Source: Roseateles_C aquae
GTDB lineage: Bacteria > Pseudomonadota > Gammaproteobacteria > Burkholderiales > Burkholderiaceae_C
NCBI RefSeq assembly: GCF_032337115.1
Contig: NZ_JAVXZY010000008.1
Span: 62,001 to 126,000, forward strand
Length of the DNA stretch: 64,000 bases
Direction: 5' to 3'
Shown here: positions 43,123-51,669 of the stretch, in pieces
How positions within the stretch are numbered: position 1 is the stretch's first letter
Layout of the letters: the number at the start of each line of letters is the position of its first letter
Notes under the pieces: generated by a model
Database searches by the model: none
What the model saw: only the letters and a program-made list of their open reading frames with translations
Told to the model about the DNA's origin: nothing
Translations under genes and position numbers: made by a program

Positions 43123-43872
43123 TTAGGCCCTGGCCAGCACCCAGGCCTGGACCTCGCTCGCGCCGGCACGGCGCAGCAGCCGGGCCAGCTCGTTCAGCGT
43201 GGCGCCGGTGGTCATGATGTCGTCGACGATGGCCACGCGCTGGCCCTGCAGCAGCCCAGTCGCTTGCGGGTTGACCAGAAAGGCGTGGCGCACATTGCTG
43301 GCGCGGGCCTCGCGGTCCAGCAACGATTGCTTGTGCTGATCCTTGATGCGTTCAAGCGCCATCGGCGCATAGGCCAGCCCTCGCCGCGCGGCCAGGCGGC
43401 GAGCCAGCTCATGGGCCTGGTTGTAGCCGCGTTCGGCCAGACGAGTTGCGGACAAAGGGACGCAGAGCAGCAGCTTGGGCGGATGAACTTGAGCCGCGTC
43501 CAGCGCCGCTTCCATCTGCGACAGCAAGGCCGGCAGCAGCTCGAGTCGTTGCTGGAACTTGAACGCCTGAATGAGCGTGCTCCAGGGGAAGGCGTAAGGC
43601 AGGGCGGCTATGCAGTGGCTTAGCGGCCCGGGCTGGCGGCGGCAATCGATGCATTGCGCGCTGCCAGTGCCATATTGGCTCGCCGGGCTCGCGGCCAGGG
43701 GAAGGGCGCAAGTGCGGCAGCGCGCGATGCGGGATGTGTGCAGTTCCAGGCAGTCGTGGCAGAGGGCAGACGCCGTCCAGCTGCCGCACAGCGGGCACAG
43801 GCCCGGGCGTGGCCAGGGTCCCAGCCTGGCTCGGATGGAGGGGATTGCTGCGCTGGAGGGCAGGGCGGCCAT
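43123..43872 (-). CDS. ComF family protein (phosphoribosyltransferase fold)
   Basis: A 249-residue protein: an N-terminal cysteine cluster (CPLCGSW, CHDC, CRTC and CIDC) likely binding zinc, then a phosphoribosyltransferase domain ending VAIVDDIMTTGATLNELARLL. ComF is needed for uptake and handling of transforming DNA in several bacteria. The gene is divergent from the BioC-like gene with a 20-base gap. Confidence 0.9.
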   Translation of the reverse strand: MAALPSSAAIPSIRARLGPWPRPGLCPLCGSWTASALCHDCLELHTSRIARCRTCALPLAASPASQYGTGSAQCIDCRRQPGPLSHCIAALPYAFPWSTLIQAFKFQQRLELLPALLSQMEAALDAAQVHPPKLLLCVPLSATRLAERGYNQAHELARRLAARRGLAYAPMALERIKDQHKQSLLDREARASNVRHAFLVNPQATGLLQGQRVAIVDDIMTTGATLNELARLLRRAGASEVQAWVLARA

Positions 43873-43892
43873 CGGCTCAATATACTGCCGCG

Positions 43893-44822
43893 ATGTCTTT
43901 TTCGCCTGAGTCCGCGGCCCCGCCGCCCCCCGCTGTTGATGCCCTGGCTGTCAAGCGCCAATCGCGCCGCCTGGCTGCCGAGACGGCAGCGCCCTGGTTG
44001 AATGCCGAGGTGTCGGCGCGTATGGCTGAGCGGCTGGCCTATATCAAGCTGCAGCCGGCGACCGTGCTGAACTGGGGCGCGGCGCTGTCGGGCAGCCACG
44101 AGCATCTGCAACAGGCCTACCCGCAGGCGGTCCAGTGGCTGGTCGACGGCGAGCCGGGCTTGCGGCAGCGCTCGGCACATGCGCTGCGCCGCCCCTGGTG
44201 GCAGAAGTGGCGCGCCGGTCCAGAGCTAGCTGTCCATGCGCCGGGCGAGCTGCCTGCTGGCGGCGCCCAGTTGCTCTGGTCGAACATGAACCTCCACGCC
44301 AGCGCTGACCTGCCGGCGACCTTCGCCACCTGGCAGCGCCTGCTGGCCGTTGATGGCTTTGTGATGTTCTCCTGCTTCGGGCCTGACAGTCTGGTCGAGC
44401 TGCGCGCGTTGTTTCGTGAGCAGGGCTGGGGCGAGCCGATGCCGGCCTGGCAGGACATGCACGATATTGGCGATCAATTGGTGGCGGCCGGCTTTGCCGA
44501 TCCGGTGATGGACCAGGAGCGCCTGAAGCTCAGTTGGGCCGATGCGCCGGCCTTGTTGCGCGATCTGCGTGCCTTGGGTGGCAATACCGCGCCACAGCGC
44601 TATGCGGCGCTGCGCACGCCGGCCTGGCGCCACCGCTTGGAAGCGGCGCTGAACAAGCGCCTGCGTGCGGCGGACGGGCGCCTGTACCTGACGGTCGAAC
44701 TGGTCTACGGTCACGCCTTCAAACCGGTGCCGCGTGTACCGCTGGCGGCGCAGACCGAATTCAGTCTGGAGCAGATGCGCGAGATGATCCGAGGCAAGAC
44801 CGCGCCCCCTGGAGGCCAGTGA
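43893..44822 (+). CDS. BioC-like SAM-methyltransferase fold protein, motif I degenerate
   Basis: A 309-residue protein of the type annotated as BioC near comF in this order. The C-terminal half is methyltransferase-like (GFVMFSCFGPDSLVELRALF, then DMHDIGDQLVAAGFADPVMD and YGHAFKP). The SAM-binding motif I expected as D-x-G-x-G-x-G reads VLNWGAALSG (58-67), and the next strand is short, so SAM binding is doubtful. True BioC methylates malonyl-ACP to start biotin synthesis. It could be a degenerate or regulatory relative. No other biotin gene is present. Confidence 0.75.
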   Translation: MSFSPESAAPPPPAVDALAVKRQSRRLAAETAAPWLNAEVSARMAERLAYIKLQPATVLNWGAALSGSHEHLQQAYPQAVQWLVDGEPGLRQRSAHALRRPWWQKWRAGPELAVHAPGELPAGGAQLLWSNMNLHASADLPATFATWQRLLAVDGFVMFSCFGPDSLVELRALFREQGWGEPMPAWQDMHDIGDQLVAAGFADPVMDQERLKLSWADAPALLRDLRALGGNTAPQRYAALRTPAWRHRLEAALNKRLRAADGRLYLTVELVYGHAFKPVPRVPLAAQTEFSLEQMREMIRGKTAPPGGQ

Positions 44823-45169
44823 ACGCCGAATTGGCGCGCTGAGCACGCTTTTCGCCGCATCGGCGACGCACAAAGACCACAGCGAGGCTCAACCCCTGGG
44901 CTAAAATCCGCGGCCGGTTGGATTCCCAGCGCTTCGAGCATAAGCCCGGCTTTGCTCAGAGGGCTTGAGCATGGTCAAACTTTGCTGACATCGCTGTTGC
45001 GGTGTATCAAAGACGCTGACGATGGCGCGACCGGGGGCTTGTCAGTATGGGCAAGCGCTGCGCTTGCGGGTGGAATCCTGGCTGATTGACATATTGGGGC
45101 CTTGCGGCAGGGATCAAGAGGTCCTTGCCGCAAAGCCCATGGCTTGAATCCGAAACAGAAGTGACGACC
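44823..45169. other. Leader region of the cytochrome oxidase operon
   Basis: No gene is seen. TAAAAT at 44902-44907 is a possible -10 box with no clear -35. TTGACA occurs at 45087-45092 without a good -10. A strong hairpin (45102-45133) lies shortly before coxB. Confidence 0.45.
45102..45133 (+). promoter_or_regulatory. Strong leader hairpin before coxB
   Basis: A 14-bp stem (TTGCGGCAGGGATC with GGTCCTTGCCGCAA; two G-T pairs) around an AAGA loop, 36 bases before the coxB ATG. No T run follows, so it is more likely a leader structure than a terminator. Confidence 0.5.
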
Positions 45170-46357
45170 ATGAAGATGATGAACGCACGTGTGCATCAGC
45201 TGGGGCGCCGTATCAGCCAGCTGGCGTTGACCTTGGGTGCAACGCTAGCCAGCCATGCGGCCCTGGCGGTGAGTGACCTGCCGGGTGGTCCGGCGGTCAA
45301 CCAGCTGAACCTGCATCCGCCGGTCACCAAGATCGCTGCCGAGCAGATGTGGCTGCACAACATGATGCTGATCATCTGCCTGGGCATCTTTGTGGTGGTC
45401 TTCGGCGTGATGTTCTATTCGATCATCAAGCATCGCAAGTCCAAGGGCGCCGTCTCGGCCAACTTCCACGAAAGCGTGAAGGTTGAAATTGCCTGGACCG
45501 TCGTGCCCTTCATCATCGTGATCCTGATGGCCCTGCCGGCCACCAAGGTCGTTGTCGCGATGAAGGACACCACCAACGCCGACCTGACCATCAAGGCCAC
45601 CGGCTATCAGTGGAAGTGGGGCTACGACTACATCAAGGGTGAAGGCGAGGGCATCAACTTCCTGTCCACGCTGGATGTCGCTCAACGTGTGGCCTCGGAT
45701 TCGGGCACGCCGCAAGACGTTGACAACTACCTGCTGAAGGTCGACAACCCGCTGGTCGTGCCGGTGGGCAAGAAGGTGCGCATCATCACCACCGCCAACG
45801 ACGTCATCCACGCCTGGATGGTGCCGGCCTTCGGCGTCAAGCAGGATGCCATCCCCGGTTTCGTGCGCGACACCTGGTTCAAGGCCGAGCAAACCGGCGA
45901 CTTCTACGGTCAGTGTGCCGAGCTGTGCGGCAAGGAACACGCCTACATGCCTATCCACGTGAAGGTGCTGTCGGCCGAAGCCTATAGCGCCTGGGTCGAT
46001 GGCGAGAAGAAGAAGCTGGCCGCCAAGGCTGACGATCCGACCAAGGAATGGAAGCTCGAAGAGCTGCTGGCCCGTGGCGAGAAGGTTTACAACGCCAACT
46101 GCGCGGCCTGCCACAAGGGCGACGGCAAGGGCGCTGGCCCGATCAAGGCGCTGGACGGCTCGGCCATCGTGTTGTCGGACAAGCATGAAGACCAGATCAG
46201 CGTGCTCTTGAATGGCCGCAACAACGGTGCCATGCCCGCGTGGAAGGCCCTGTCGGACACCGAGATCGCCGCGGTGATCACGTACACCAAGAACAACTGG
46301 TCGAACAAGACCGGTCAAGTGGTGCAGCCCGCCGAAATCGTGGCCGCTCGCAAGTAA
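45170..46357 (+). CDS. coxB: Cytochrome c oxidase subunit II with cytochrome c domain
   Basis: A 395-residue subunit II. Signal peptide, two membrane helices (about 62-85 and 108-130), then the CuA domain with the ligands CAELCGKEHAYMPIHV. A fused C-terminal cytochrome c domain carries the heme motif CAACH and a methionine ligand in GAMPAWKAL. It takes electrons from cytochrome c to subunit I. ATG at 45170 (MKMMNARVH) is chosen because it gives a proper signal peptide. Confidence 0.96.
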   Translation: MKMMNARVHQLGRRISQLALTLGATLASHAALAVSDLPGGPAVNQLNLHPPVTKIAAEQMWLHNMMLIICLGIFVVVFGVMFYSIIKHRKSKGAVSANFHESVKVEIAWTVVPFIIVILMALPATKVVVAMKDTTNADLTIKATGYQWKWGYDYIKGEGEGINFLSTLDVAQRVASDSGTPQDVDNYLLKVDNPLVVPVGKKVRIITTANDVIHAWMVPAFGVKQDAIPGFVRDTWFKAEQTGDFYGQCAELCGKEHAYMPIHVKVLSAEAYSAWVDGEKKKLAAKADDPTKEWKLEELLARGEKVYNANCAACHKGDGKGAGPIKALDGSAIVLSDKHEDQISVLLNGRNNGAMPAWKALSDTEIAAVITYTKNNWSNKTGQVVQPAEIVAARK

Positions 46358-46384
46358 TCACTGGACGTCAGAGAAGGAATCAAC

Positions 46385-48007
46385 ATGAGTGCTGTGCTTG
46401 ACCACCACGGTCATGACGTTCATGACCACCACGACCACCATGCCCCGACGGGCTGGCGTCGCTGGGTGTTTGCGACCAACCACAAGGACATCGGTACGCT
46501 GTACCTGCTGTTCGCCTTCACGATGCTGATGATCGGCGGCGTGCTGGCCCTGTGCATCCGCGCCGAGCTGTTCCAGCCCGGCCTGCAGTTCTTCAATCCG
46601 GAGTTGTTCAACCAGTTCACGACCATGCACGGTCTGATCATGGTGTTCGGCGCCATCATGCCGGCCTTCGTCGGCTTCGCGAACTGGATGATTCCGCTGC
46701 AGATCGGTGCATCGGACATGGCCTTTGCCCGGATGAACAACTTCAGCTTCTGGCTGATGATCCCGGCCGCCATCATGCTGGTCGCCTCGTTCTTTATGCC
46801 TGGCGGTGCTCCTGCTGCCGGCTGGACGCTGTACGCGCCGCTGACGCTGCAGATGGGCCCGTCGATGGATGCCGGCATCTTCGCGATGCACATCCTCGGC
46901 GCCTCGTCCATCATGGGCTCGATCAACATCATCGTCACCATCCTCAACATGCGCGCCCCTGGCATGACGCTGATGAAGATGCCGATGTTCGCCTGGACCT
47001 GGCTGATCACCGCCTATCTGCTGATCGCCGTGATGCCTGTGCTGGCTGGCGCGATCACGATGACGCTGACCGACCGCCACTTCGGCACCTCCTTCTTCAG
47101 CCCGGCTGGCGGCGGTGACCCGGTGATGTACCAGCACATCTTCTGGTTCTTCGGTCACCCCGAGGTCTACATCATGATCTTGCCGGCCTTCGGCATCATC
47201 AGCCAGATCGTGCCGGCCTTCGCCCGCAAGCGCCTGTTCGGCTATGCCTCGATGGTCTACGCGACCGCATCGATTGCCATCCTGTCCTTCATCGTCTGGG
47301 CTCACCACATGTTCGCTACCGGCATGCCGGTGACGGGCCAGCTGTTCTTCATGTACGCGACCATGCTGATCGCGGTGCCGACCGGCGTGAAGATCTTCAA
47401 CTGGCTGGCCACGATGTGGCGCGGTTCGATGACCTTCGAAGTGCCGATGCTGTGGGCCGTGGGCTTCATCTTCGTGTTCACGATGGGCGGCTTCACCGGC
47501 CTGATCTGCGCGATGGCGCCGATCGACATCCAGATCCAGGACACCTACTACGTCGTTGCCCACTTCCACTACGTGCTGGTGGCCGGCTCGCTGTACGCAC
47601 TGTTCGCCGGTGTCTACTACTGGGGCCCGAAGTGGACCGGTGTGATGTATTCGGAAGCTCGCGGCAAGATCCACTTCTGGGGCTCGCTGATCGCCTTCAA
47701 CGTGACCTTCTTCCCGATGCACTTCCTGGGTCTGGCCGGCATGCCCCGTCGTTATGCCGACTACCCGATGCAGTTTGCCGACTTCAACAAAATCGCCACC
47801 ATCGGTGCCTTTGCCTTCGGTCTGATGCAGGTCTACTTCTTCTTCTTTGTCGTCATCCCGATGATGCGCGGCAAGGGTGAGAAGGCACCGCAGCGTCCTT
47901 GGGAAGCTGCTGAAGGCCTGGAGTGGGAAGTGCCGTCGCCGGCGCCCTTCCACACCTTCGAAGAGCCGCCCAAGCTCAATGCCAGCGCCACCAAGGTGAT
48001 CGGCTGA
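46385..48007 (+). CDS. coxA: Cytochrome c oxidase subunit I
   Basis: A 540-residue, 12-helix membrane subunit that reduces oxygen and pumps protons. The histidine ligands are in TMHGLIM, FGHPEVY (with the cross-linked histidine-tyrosine), WAHHMFATGM and AHFHYVL. The N-terminus is His/Asp-rich. GAAGGAA precedes the ATG. It is followed directly by a small assembly protein gene. Confidence 0.97.
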   Translation: MSAVLDHHGHDVHDHHDHHAPTGWRRWVFATNHKDIGTLYLLFAFTMLMIGGVLALCIRAELFQPGLQFFNPELFNQFTTMHGLIMVFGAIMPAFVGFANWMIPLQIGASDMAFARMNNFSFWLMIPAAIMLVASFFMPGGAPAAGWTLYAPLTLQMGPSMDAGIFAMHILGASSIMGSINIIVTILNMRAPGMTLMKMPMFAWTWLITAYLLIAVMPVLAGAITMTLTDRHFGTSFFSPAGGGDPVMYQHIFWFFGHPEVYIMILPAFGIISQIVPAFARKRLFGYASMVYATASIAILSFIVWAHHMFATGMPVTGQLFFMYATMLIAVPTGVKIFNWLATMWRGSMTFEVPMLWAVGFIFVFTMGGFTGLICAMAPIDIQIQDTYYVVAHFHYVLVAGSLYALFAGVYYWGPKWTGVMYSEARGKIHFWGSLIAFNVTFFPMHFLGLAGMPRRYADYPMQFADFNKIATIGAFAFGLMQVYFFFFVVIPMMRGKGEKAPQRPWEAAEGLEWEVPSPAPFHTFEEPPKLNASATKVIG

Positions 48008-48018
48008 GGAGCCTGGCC

Positions 48019-48132
48019 ATGACGACGCCCGTGCAACGCAAGAGCAACGTCCGGCTGGCGCTGATCCTGGCCTCGGTCGCGGCGATGTTCGCGATTGGCT
48101 TCATGGCCAAGATCGCCTATCTGGGCTTCTGA
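48019..48132 (+). CDS. Cytochrome oxidase small assembly protein
   Basis: A 37-residue protein with one membrane helix (about 12-32): MTTPVQRKSNVRLALILAS, then AAMFAIGFMAKIAYLGF. Such mini-genes occur between coxA and ctaG in Burkholderiales. It starts 11 bases after the coxA stop, with GAGGAG just upstream. Its partner is presumably CtaG or subunit I. Confidence 0.85.
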   Translation: MTTPVQRKSNVRLALILASVAAMFAIGFMAKIAYLGF

Positions 48133-48149
48133 GCCCGTCGGACGCAAAG

Positions 48150-48764
48150 ATGAGCAGTAACAGCGGCTGGAGTTTTGCCACGGCCTTGCGCAGGGACAAC
48201 CTGCAGATGGTCGGCAAGCTCGTTGTCGTGGCGGCGCTGATGTTCGGCTTCGCCTACGCCCTGGTGCCGCTGTACCGCGCCGTCTGTACGGCGCTGGGCA
48301 TCAACGTGCTGTCGCTGTCGGAGCGTAACCATGCGGTGCGTGCCGAGGATGTGAAGAACACCCAGGTGGACCGGAGCCGCAGCATCAGCATCGAGTTCGA
48401 TGCCAATGCCCGCGGCCCCTGGGACTTCAAGCCGGCCGTGCGCCACTTGGAAGTCCATCCGGGCGAGCTGACGACGGTGATGTACGAGTTCAAGAATGTG
48501 CAGAACCGGACCATGTCGGCCCAGGCCATTCCCAGCTACGCGCCGAAGCAGGCCACACCGCACTTCAACAAGCTGGAGTGCTTCTGCTTCAACGAGTACA
48601 CGTTGGCGCCGGGCGAGTCCAAGCAGTGGCCGGTGGTGTTCGTGATCGATCCCAAGCTGCCCAAGGATGTGAAAACCATTACCTTGTCTTACACCTTCTT
48701 TGAGGTGGCCGGCAAGAAGGCAGCGCAGGCGCCTGTCAAGGCCTTGCCGGGAGCCGGCGCATGA
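48150..48764 (+). CDS. ctaG: Copper chaperone CtaG (Cox11)
   Basis: A 204-residue protein with one N-terminal membrane helix (about 20-42) and a periplasmic immunoglobulin-like domain that delivers copper to CuB of subunit I. The copper ligands are in KLECFCFNEYTL. VPLYRAVCTALGINV follows the helix and is conserved. The stop overlaps the next gene (ATGA). Confidence 0.95.
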   Translation: MSSNSGWSFATALRRDNLQMVGKLVVVAALMFGFAYALVPLYRAVCTALGINVLSLSERNHAVRAEDVKNTQVDRSRSISIEFDANARGPWDFKPAVRHLEVHPGELTTVMYEFKNVQNRTMSAQAIPSYAPKQATPHFNKLECFCFNEYTLAPGESKQWPVVFVIDPKLPKDVKTITLSYTFFEVAGKKAAQAPVKALPGAGA

Positions 48765-49000
48765 AGGCTGGCGAAGACATCAAGCAGGCCGTGGCCCGCA
48801 AGGGTTCTTTTCTGCAGACCTTTAAGGCCGTGGCCTGGTCGTTTTTCGGCATTCGCAAGGGTGCCGCGTATGAGAAAGATGTGGCTCAGCTCAACCCGGT
48901 GCATGTGATCATCGCCGGGGTGATCGGGGCGGCAATGTTTGTGGTGGTGCTGGTGCTGCTGGTCAATTGGGTGATTGGCAGCGGCGTAGCCGGCAACTGA
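48761..49000 (+). CDS. DUF2970 membrane protein
   Basis: A 79-residue protein with the family segment FLQTFKAVAWSFFGIRK and one C-terminal membrane helix (about 48-72). DUF2970 proteins sit in betaproteobacterial cox clusters; their function is not known. It overlaps ctaG by 4 bases and lies 44 bases before coxC. Confidence 0.9.
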   Translation: MKAGEDIKQAVARKGSFLQTFKAVAWSFFGIRKGAAYEKDVAQLNPVHVIIAGVIGAAMFVVVLVLLVNWVIGSGVAGN

Positions 49001-49044
49001 AGCAATTGGTTAGAACGGTAGCGTTCGAGTTCGAGGAGATAAGC

Positions 49045-49929
49045 ATGTCGGCAGCGACGACTCACGGGAAGACTCCCTACTATTTTGTGCCCGGTCCTTC
49101 GCGGCACCCGGTGATGGCCGCGATCGGCTTGTTCTTCGTGATCCTGGGCGCAGGCCAGTGGATCAACGATCACCATTGGGGCATGTACTCCCTGATTTTC
49201 GGTCTGCTGTGGTGGGCTTTTGTGCTCAAGCAGTGGTTCGGCGACGCCATCCGCGAAAGCGAAGGCGGGCTGTACAGCGACCGCATCGACCTGTCCTTCC
49301 GCTGGAGCATGGGCTGGTTCATCTTCTCGGAAGTGATGTTCTTTGCCGCCTTCTTTGGCGCGCTTTACTGGGCGCGTCAGCACTCGGTGCCGATGCTGGG
49401 CAGCCTGGACAACGCACTGCTGTGGCCCGACTTCAAGGCCCTGTGGCCCAGTTCGGCGGCCGGCATGACGGCGTCGCCGGCCGGTACCGTTGAGCCCTTC
49501 CAGACCATGGGCCCCTGGCCGATCCCGACCATCAACACCGCGCTGCTGTTGACCTCGGGCGTGACGCTGACCATCGCCCACCACGCACTGATCGCCGGCA
49601 ACCGCGGCAAGACCATCGCCTTCATGTGGCTGACGGTGATCCTCGGCATCGTCTTCCTGGGCTTCCAGGGCTATGAGTACGCGCACGCCTACCATGAGCT
49701 GAACCTGAAGCTGAGCTCGGGCATCTACGGCTCGACCTTCTTCATGCTGACTGGCTTCCACGGCTTCCACGTGTTCGTGGGCATGCTGATGCTGCTGTTC
49801 ATCACGCTGCGTCTGATGAAGGGCCATTTCAGCGCCGATCGCCACTTCGGTTTCGAAGGCGCCGCCTGGTACTGGCACTTTGTGGACGTGGTCTGGCTGG
49901 GCCTGTACATCATCGTCTACTGGATGTAA
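49045..49929 (+). CDS. coxC: Cytochrome c oxidase subunit III
   Basis: A 294-residue, seven-helix membrane subunit. Family blocks are PYYFVPGPSRHPVMAAIG, SEVMFFAAFFGALYWAR, TSGVTLTIAHHALIAGNR, FQGYEYAHAYHELNLKL and FFMLTGFHGFHVFVG. ATG at 49045 follows a GAGGAG site. A rho-independent terminator ends the first part of the cluster. Confidence 0.96.
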   Translation: MSAATTHGKTPYYFVPGPSRHPVMAAIGLFFVILGAGQWINDHHWGMYSLIFGLLWWAFVLKQWFGDAIRESEGGLYSDRIDLSFRWSMGWFIFSEVMFFAAFFGALYWARQHSVPMLGSLDNALLWPDFKALWPSSAAGMTASPAGTVEPFQTMGPWPIPTINTALLLTSGVTLTIAHHALIAGNRGKTIAFMWLTVILGIVFLGFQGYEYAHAYHELNLKLSSGIYGSTFFMLTGFHGFHVFVGMLMLLFITLRLMKGHFSADRHFGFEGAAWYWHFVDVVWLGLYIIVYWM

Positions 49930-49960
49930 GACGGTGTCGGGCCTGGCCCGCCAAAGACAA

Positions 49961-49985
49961 AGCGCCGCATCTGCGGCGCTTTTTT
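49961..49985 (+). terminator. Rho-independent terminator after coxC
   Basis: AGCGCCGCA-TC-TGCGGCGCT followed by a T run that continues to 49985. Confidence 0.93.
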
Positions 49986-50015
49986 CGTGGTGCAAGGCCG
50001 GGCTGAGGGCTTTGC

Positions 50016-50237
50016 TCAGTGTCCGACCGGCAGTCCGGTGGGCTGTATCCAGCCCATCAGATAGCTGACGAGGATGAACAGGAACAGTGCCACCGACAGC
50101 CCGATGCGCACGGTCAGCGCGCGGGCCATATTGGGTTTGCTGCCGGGCGTCTTGCCACCGCGTTTCAGCATGAACAGGCCGGCGGCGAACAGCGCGCCGA
50201 TGATGCCGATGAAGGCGATAGCAACGATGAGTTTCAT
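50016..50237 (-). CDS. Twin-transmembrane protein (DUF2909 family)
   Basis: A 73-residue protein with two membrane helices (about 3-23 and 43-63), MKLIVAIAFIGIIGALFAAG and then GLSVALFLFILVSYLMGW, joined by a basic loop. It fits DUF2909, which is found in cox clusters of this order. It is the only minus-strand gene in the cluster and divergent from surf1. Confidence 0.85.
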   Translation of the reverse strand: MKLIVAIAFIGIIGALFAAGLFMLKRGGKTPGSKPNMARALTVRIGLSVALFLFILVSYLMGWIQPTGLPVGH

Positions 50238-50270
50238 GGGCGCCGATTATTCCACCGCGGAGCAGCGGCG

Positions 50271-50987
50271 ATGAGTGCTGCCAAGCCGCCTCGTCGCGGC
50301 TGGATTCTGCTGGCCACCGTGGTGGGTGTTGGCGTGACCGCCAGCCTGGGCTTCTGGCAGCTGGATCGGGTCGATCAAAAGCAGGCGATCGAGAAACGGC
50401 TGCGCGAACGTGCCGAACTGGCGCCGCTGGACAACACCAGCCTGCGCTGGGGCGAGCCGTTCTGGCAGCGCCGGGTCAGCTTGCAGGGCCACTGGCTCAA
50501 TGACAAGACGCTGTTCCTGGACAACCGGCCGATGAATGGTCGGGTCGGCTTCTTCGTCGTCACGCCCTTGCGCCTGGCCGGGCGCGAGGGCCTGGTGTTG
50601 GTGCAGCGCGGCTGGGTACCGCGCGATCAGCGTGATCGCAATCTGCTGCCGGAGCTGCCGGCCAGCACGGCGACGGTGACTGTCTCGGGCCGGCTGATTG
50701 AAGCGCCTTCCAGGGTCTATCAGCTGGGCGGCGGCGATGGCGGGCGAATCCGGCAAAATCTCGATCCCGCGGCCTATGGGTTGGAGCTGGGCCAGCCGGT
50801 GCTGCCGCTGGCCGTGCTGCAGACCGCCGCGGCTGACAACGATGCGCCGCTGCTGCGCGACTGGCCGGCGCCGGCCGTCGATGTGCAGCGCAATTACGGC
50901 TACGCCTTTCAATGGTTCGCGCTTTGTGCGCTGCTTCTGGGTCTATATGTCTGGTTCCAAGTCATCCAACCACGCCGCCACCGCTGA
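50271..50987 (+). CDS. SURF1 family oxidase assembly protein
   Basis: A 238-residue protein with helices at both ends (about 11-28 and 214-232) around a periplasmic domain. SLGFWQLDRVDQKQA, RRVSLQGHW, LDNRPMNGRVGFFVVTPL and the C-terminal RNYGYAFQWFAL are SURF1 blocks. It helps insert heme a into subunit I. Its end may overlap the start of the next gene. Confidence 0.93.
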   Translation: MSAAKPPRRGWILLATVVGVGVTASLGFWQLDRVDQKQAIEKRLRERAELAPLDNTSLRWGEPFWQRRVSLQGHWLNDKTLFLDNRPMNGRVGFFVVTPLRLAGREGLVLVQRGWVPRDQRDRNLLPELPASTATVTVSGRLIEAPSRVYQLGGGDGGRIRQNLDPAAYGLELGQPVLPLAVLQTAAADNDAPLLRDWPAPAVDVQRNYGYAFQWFALCALLLGLYVWFQVIQPRRHR

Positions 50988-51654
50988 GGGGCAAGACCTG
51001 CCGCTGTCGATGACGGTGCACAGCCAGCCCGATCTGCAGGGCCTGCAGGCGCAGCAACGCACGCGTTCTGGACGTCTGCGCATGCTGGCCGTGCTGGCCG
51101 TCTGTGCCGCGCCGGTGCTGGCCTCGTATTTTTCGTTCTACGTGCTGAAGCTGCGCGGCGATGCCTACAGCGAGCTGATCACGCCGACGGTGGACATTCC
51201 GGCGGCGCTGCAGCTGCATGACGAGCAGGGCAAGGCGGTCAGTGCGGAATCGCTGAAGGGCCAATGGCTGCTGACGCTGGTGCAGGACGGCGCCTGCGAT
51301 CAGGGCTGCGAGCGGCTGCTGTTCATGCAGCGCCAGCTGCGCGAGATGCTGGGCAAGGAGCGCGACAAGCTGGACAAGCTCTGGCTGATCCCTGATGACA
51401 CGCCGCTGCGCCCGGAGCTGAAGCAGGCCATCAGCCAGGGCGTGCCGGTGACGATTCTGCGTGCGCCGCGTGCCGAGCTCGAGGCCTGGCTGAAGCCGGC
51501 CGCCGGCCATCAGCTGAAGGACCATCTGTTCCTGGTGGACCCGCTGGGCCGCTGGATGATGCGTTCGCCGCTTGACCCTGATCCGAGCAAGTTCAAGAAG
51601 GATCTGGATCGTTTGATGAAGGCCAACGCCGGCTGGGACCGGCCGGGGCGCTGA
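50947..51654 (+). CDS. Membrane-anchored cytochrome oxidase assembly-associated protein
   Basis: About 235 residues: one membrane helix (about 49-68), then a periplasmic thioredoxin-like part (GQWLLTLVQDGACDQGCERLL) with a CDQGC pair where SCO proteins have a CxxxC copper site. It lies between surf1 and ctaA as in relatives. Two starts are possible: ATG at 50947, overlapping surf1 by 41 bases, or ATG at 51010; I see no strong ribosome site for either. The core motif CAGGTCTTGC (minus) is at 50991-51000. Confidence 0.75.
   Translation: MSGSKSSNHAATAEGQDLPLSMTVHSQPDLQGLQAQQRTRSGRLRMLAVLAVCAAPVLASYFSFYVLKLRGDAYSELITPTVDIPAALQLHDEQGKAVSAESLKGQWLLTLVQDGACDQGCERLLFMQRQLREMLGKERDKLDKLWLIPDDTPLRPELKQAISQGVPVTILRAPRAELEAWLKPAAGHQLKDHLFLVDPLGRWMMRSPLDPDPSKFKKDLDRLMKANAGWDRPGR
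50991..51000 (-). repeat. Copy of the 10-bp core CAGGTCTTGC
   Basis: Exact core on the minus strand (GCAAGACCTG on plus). The flanking G-rich part of the 15-bp word is not kept. Confidence 0.5.
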
Positions 51655-51669
51655 AGCGCGCGACCAACG

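Noticed and set aside
46358..47953. A 531-codon minus-strand frame opposite coxA
   Set aside because: His/Asp/Glu/Arg-rich nonsense composition, opposite a fully recognisable oxidase subunit.
48886..49995. Minus-strand frame opposite coxC as a gene
   Set aside because: Opposite a clear subunit III gene and without motifs.
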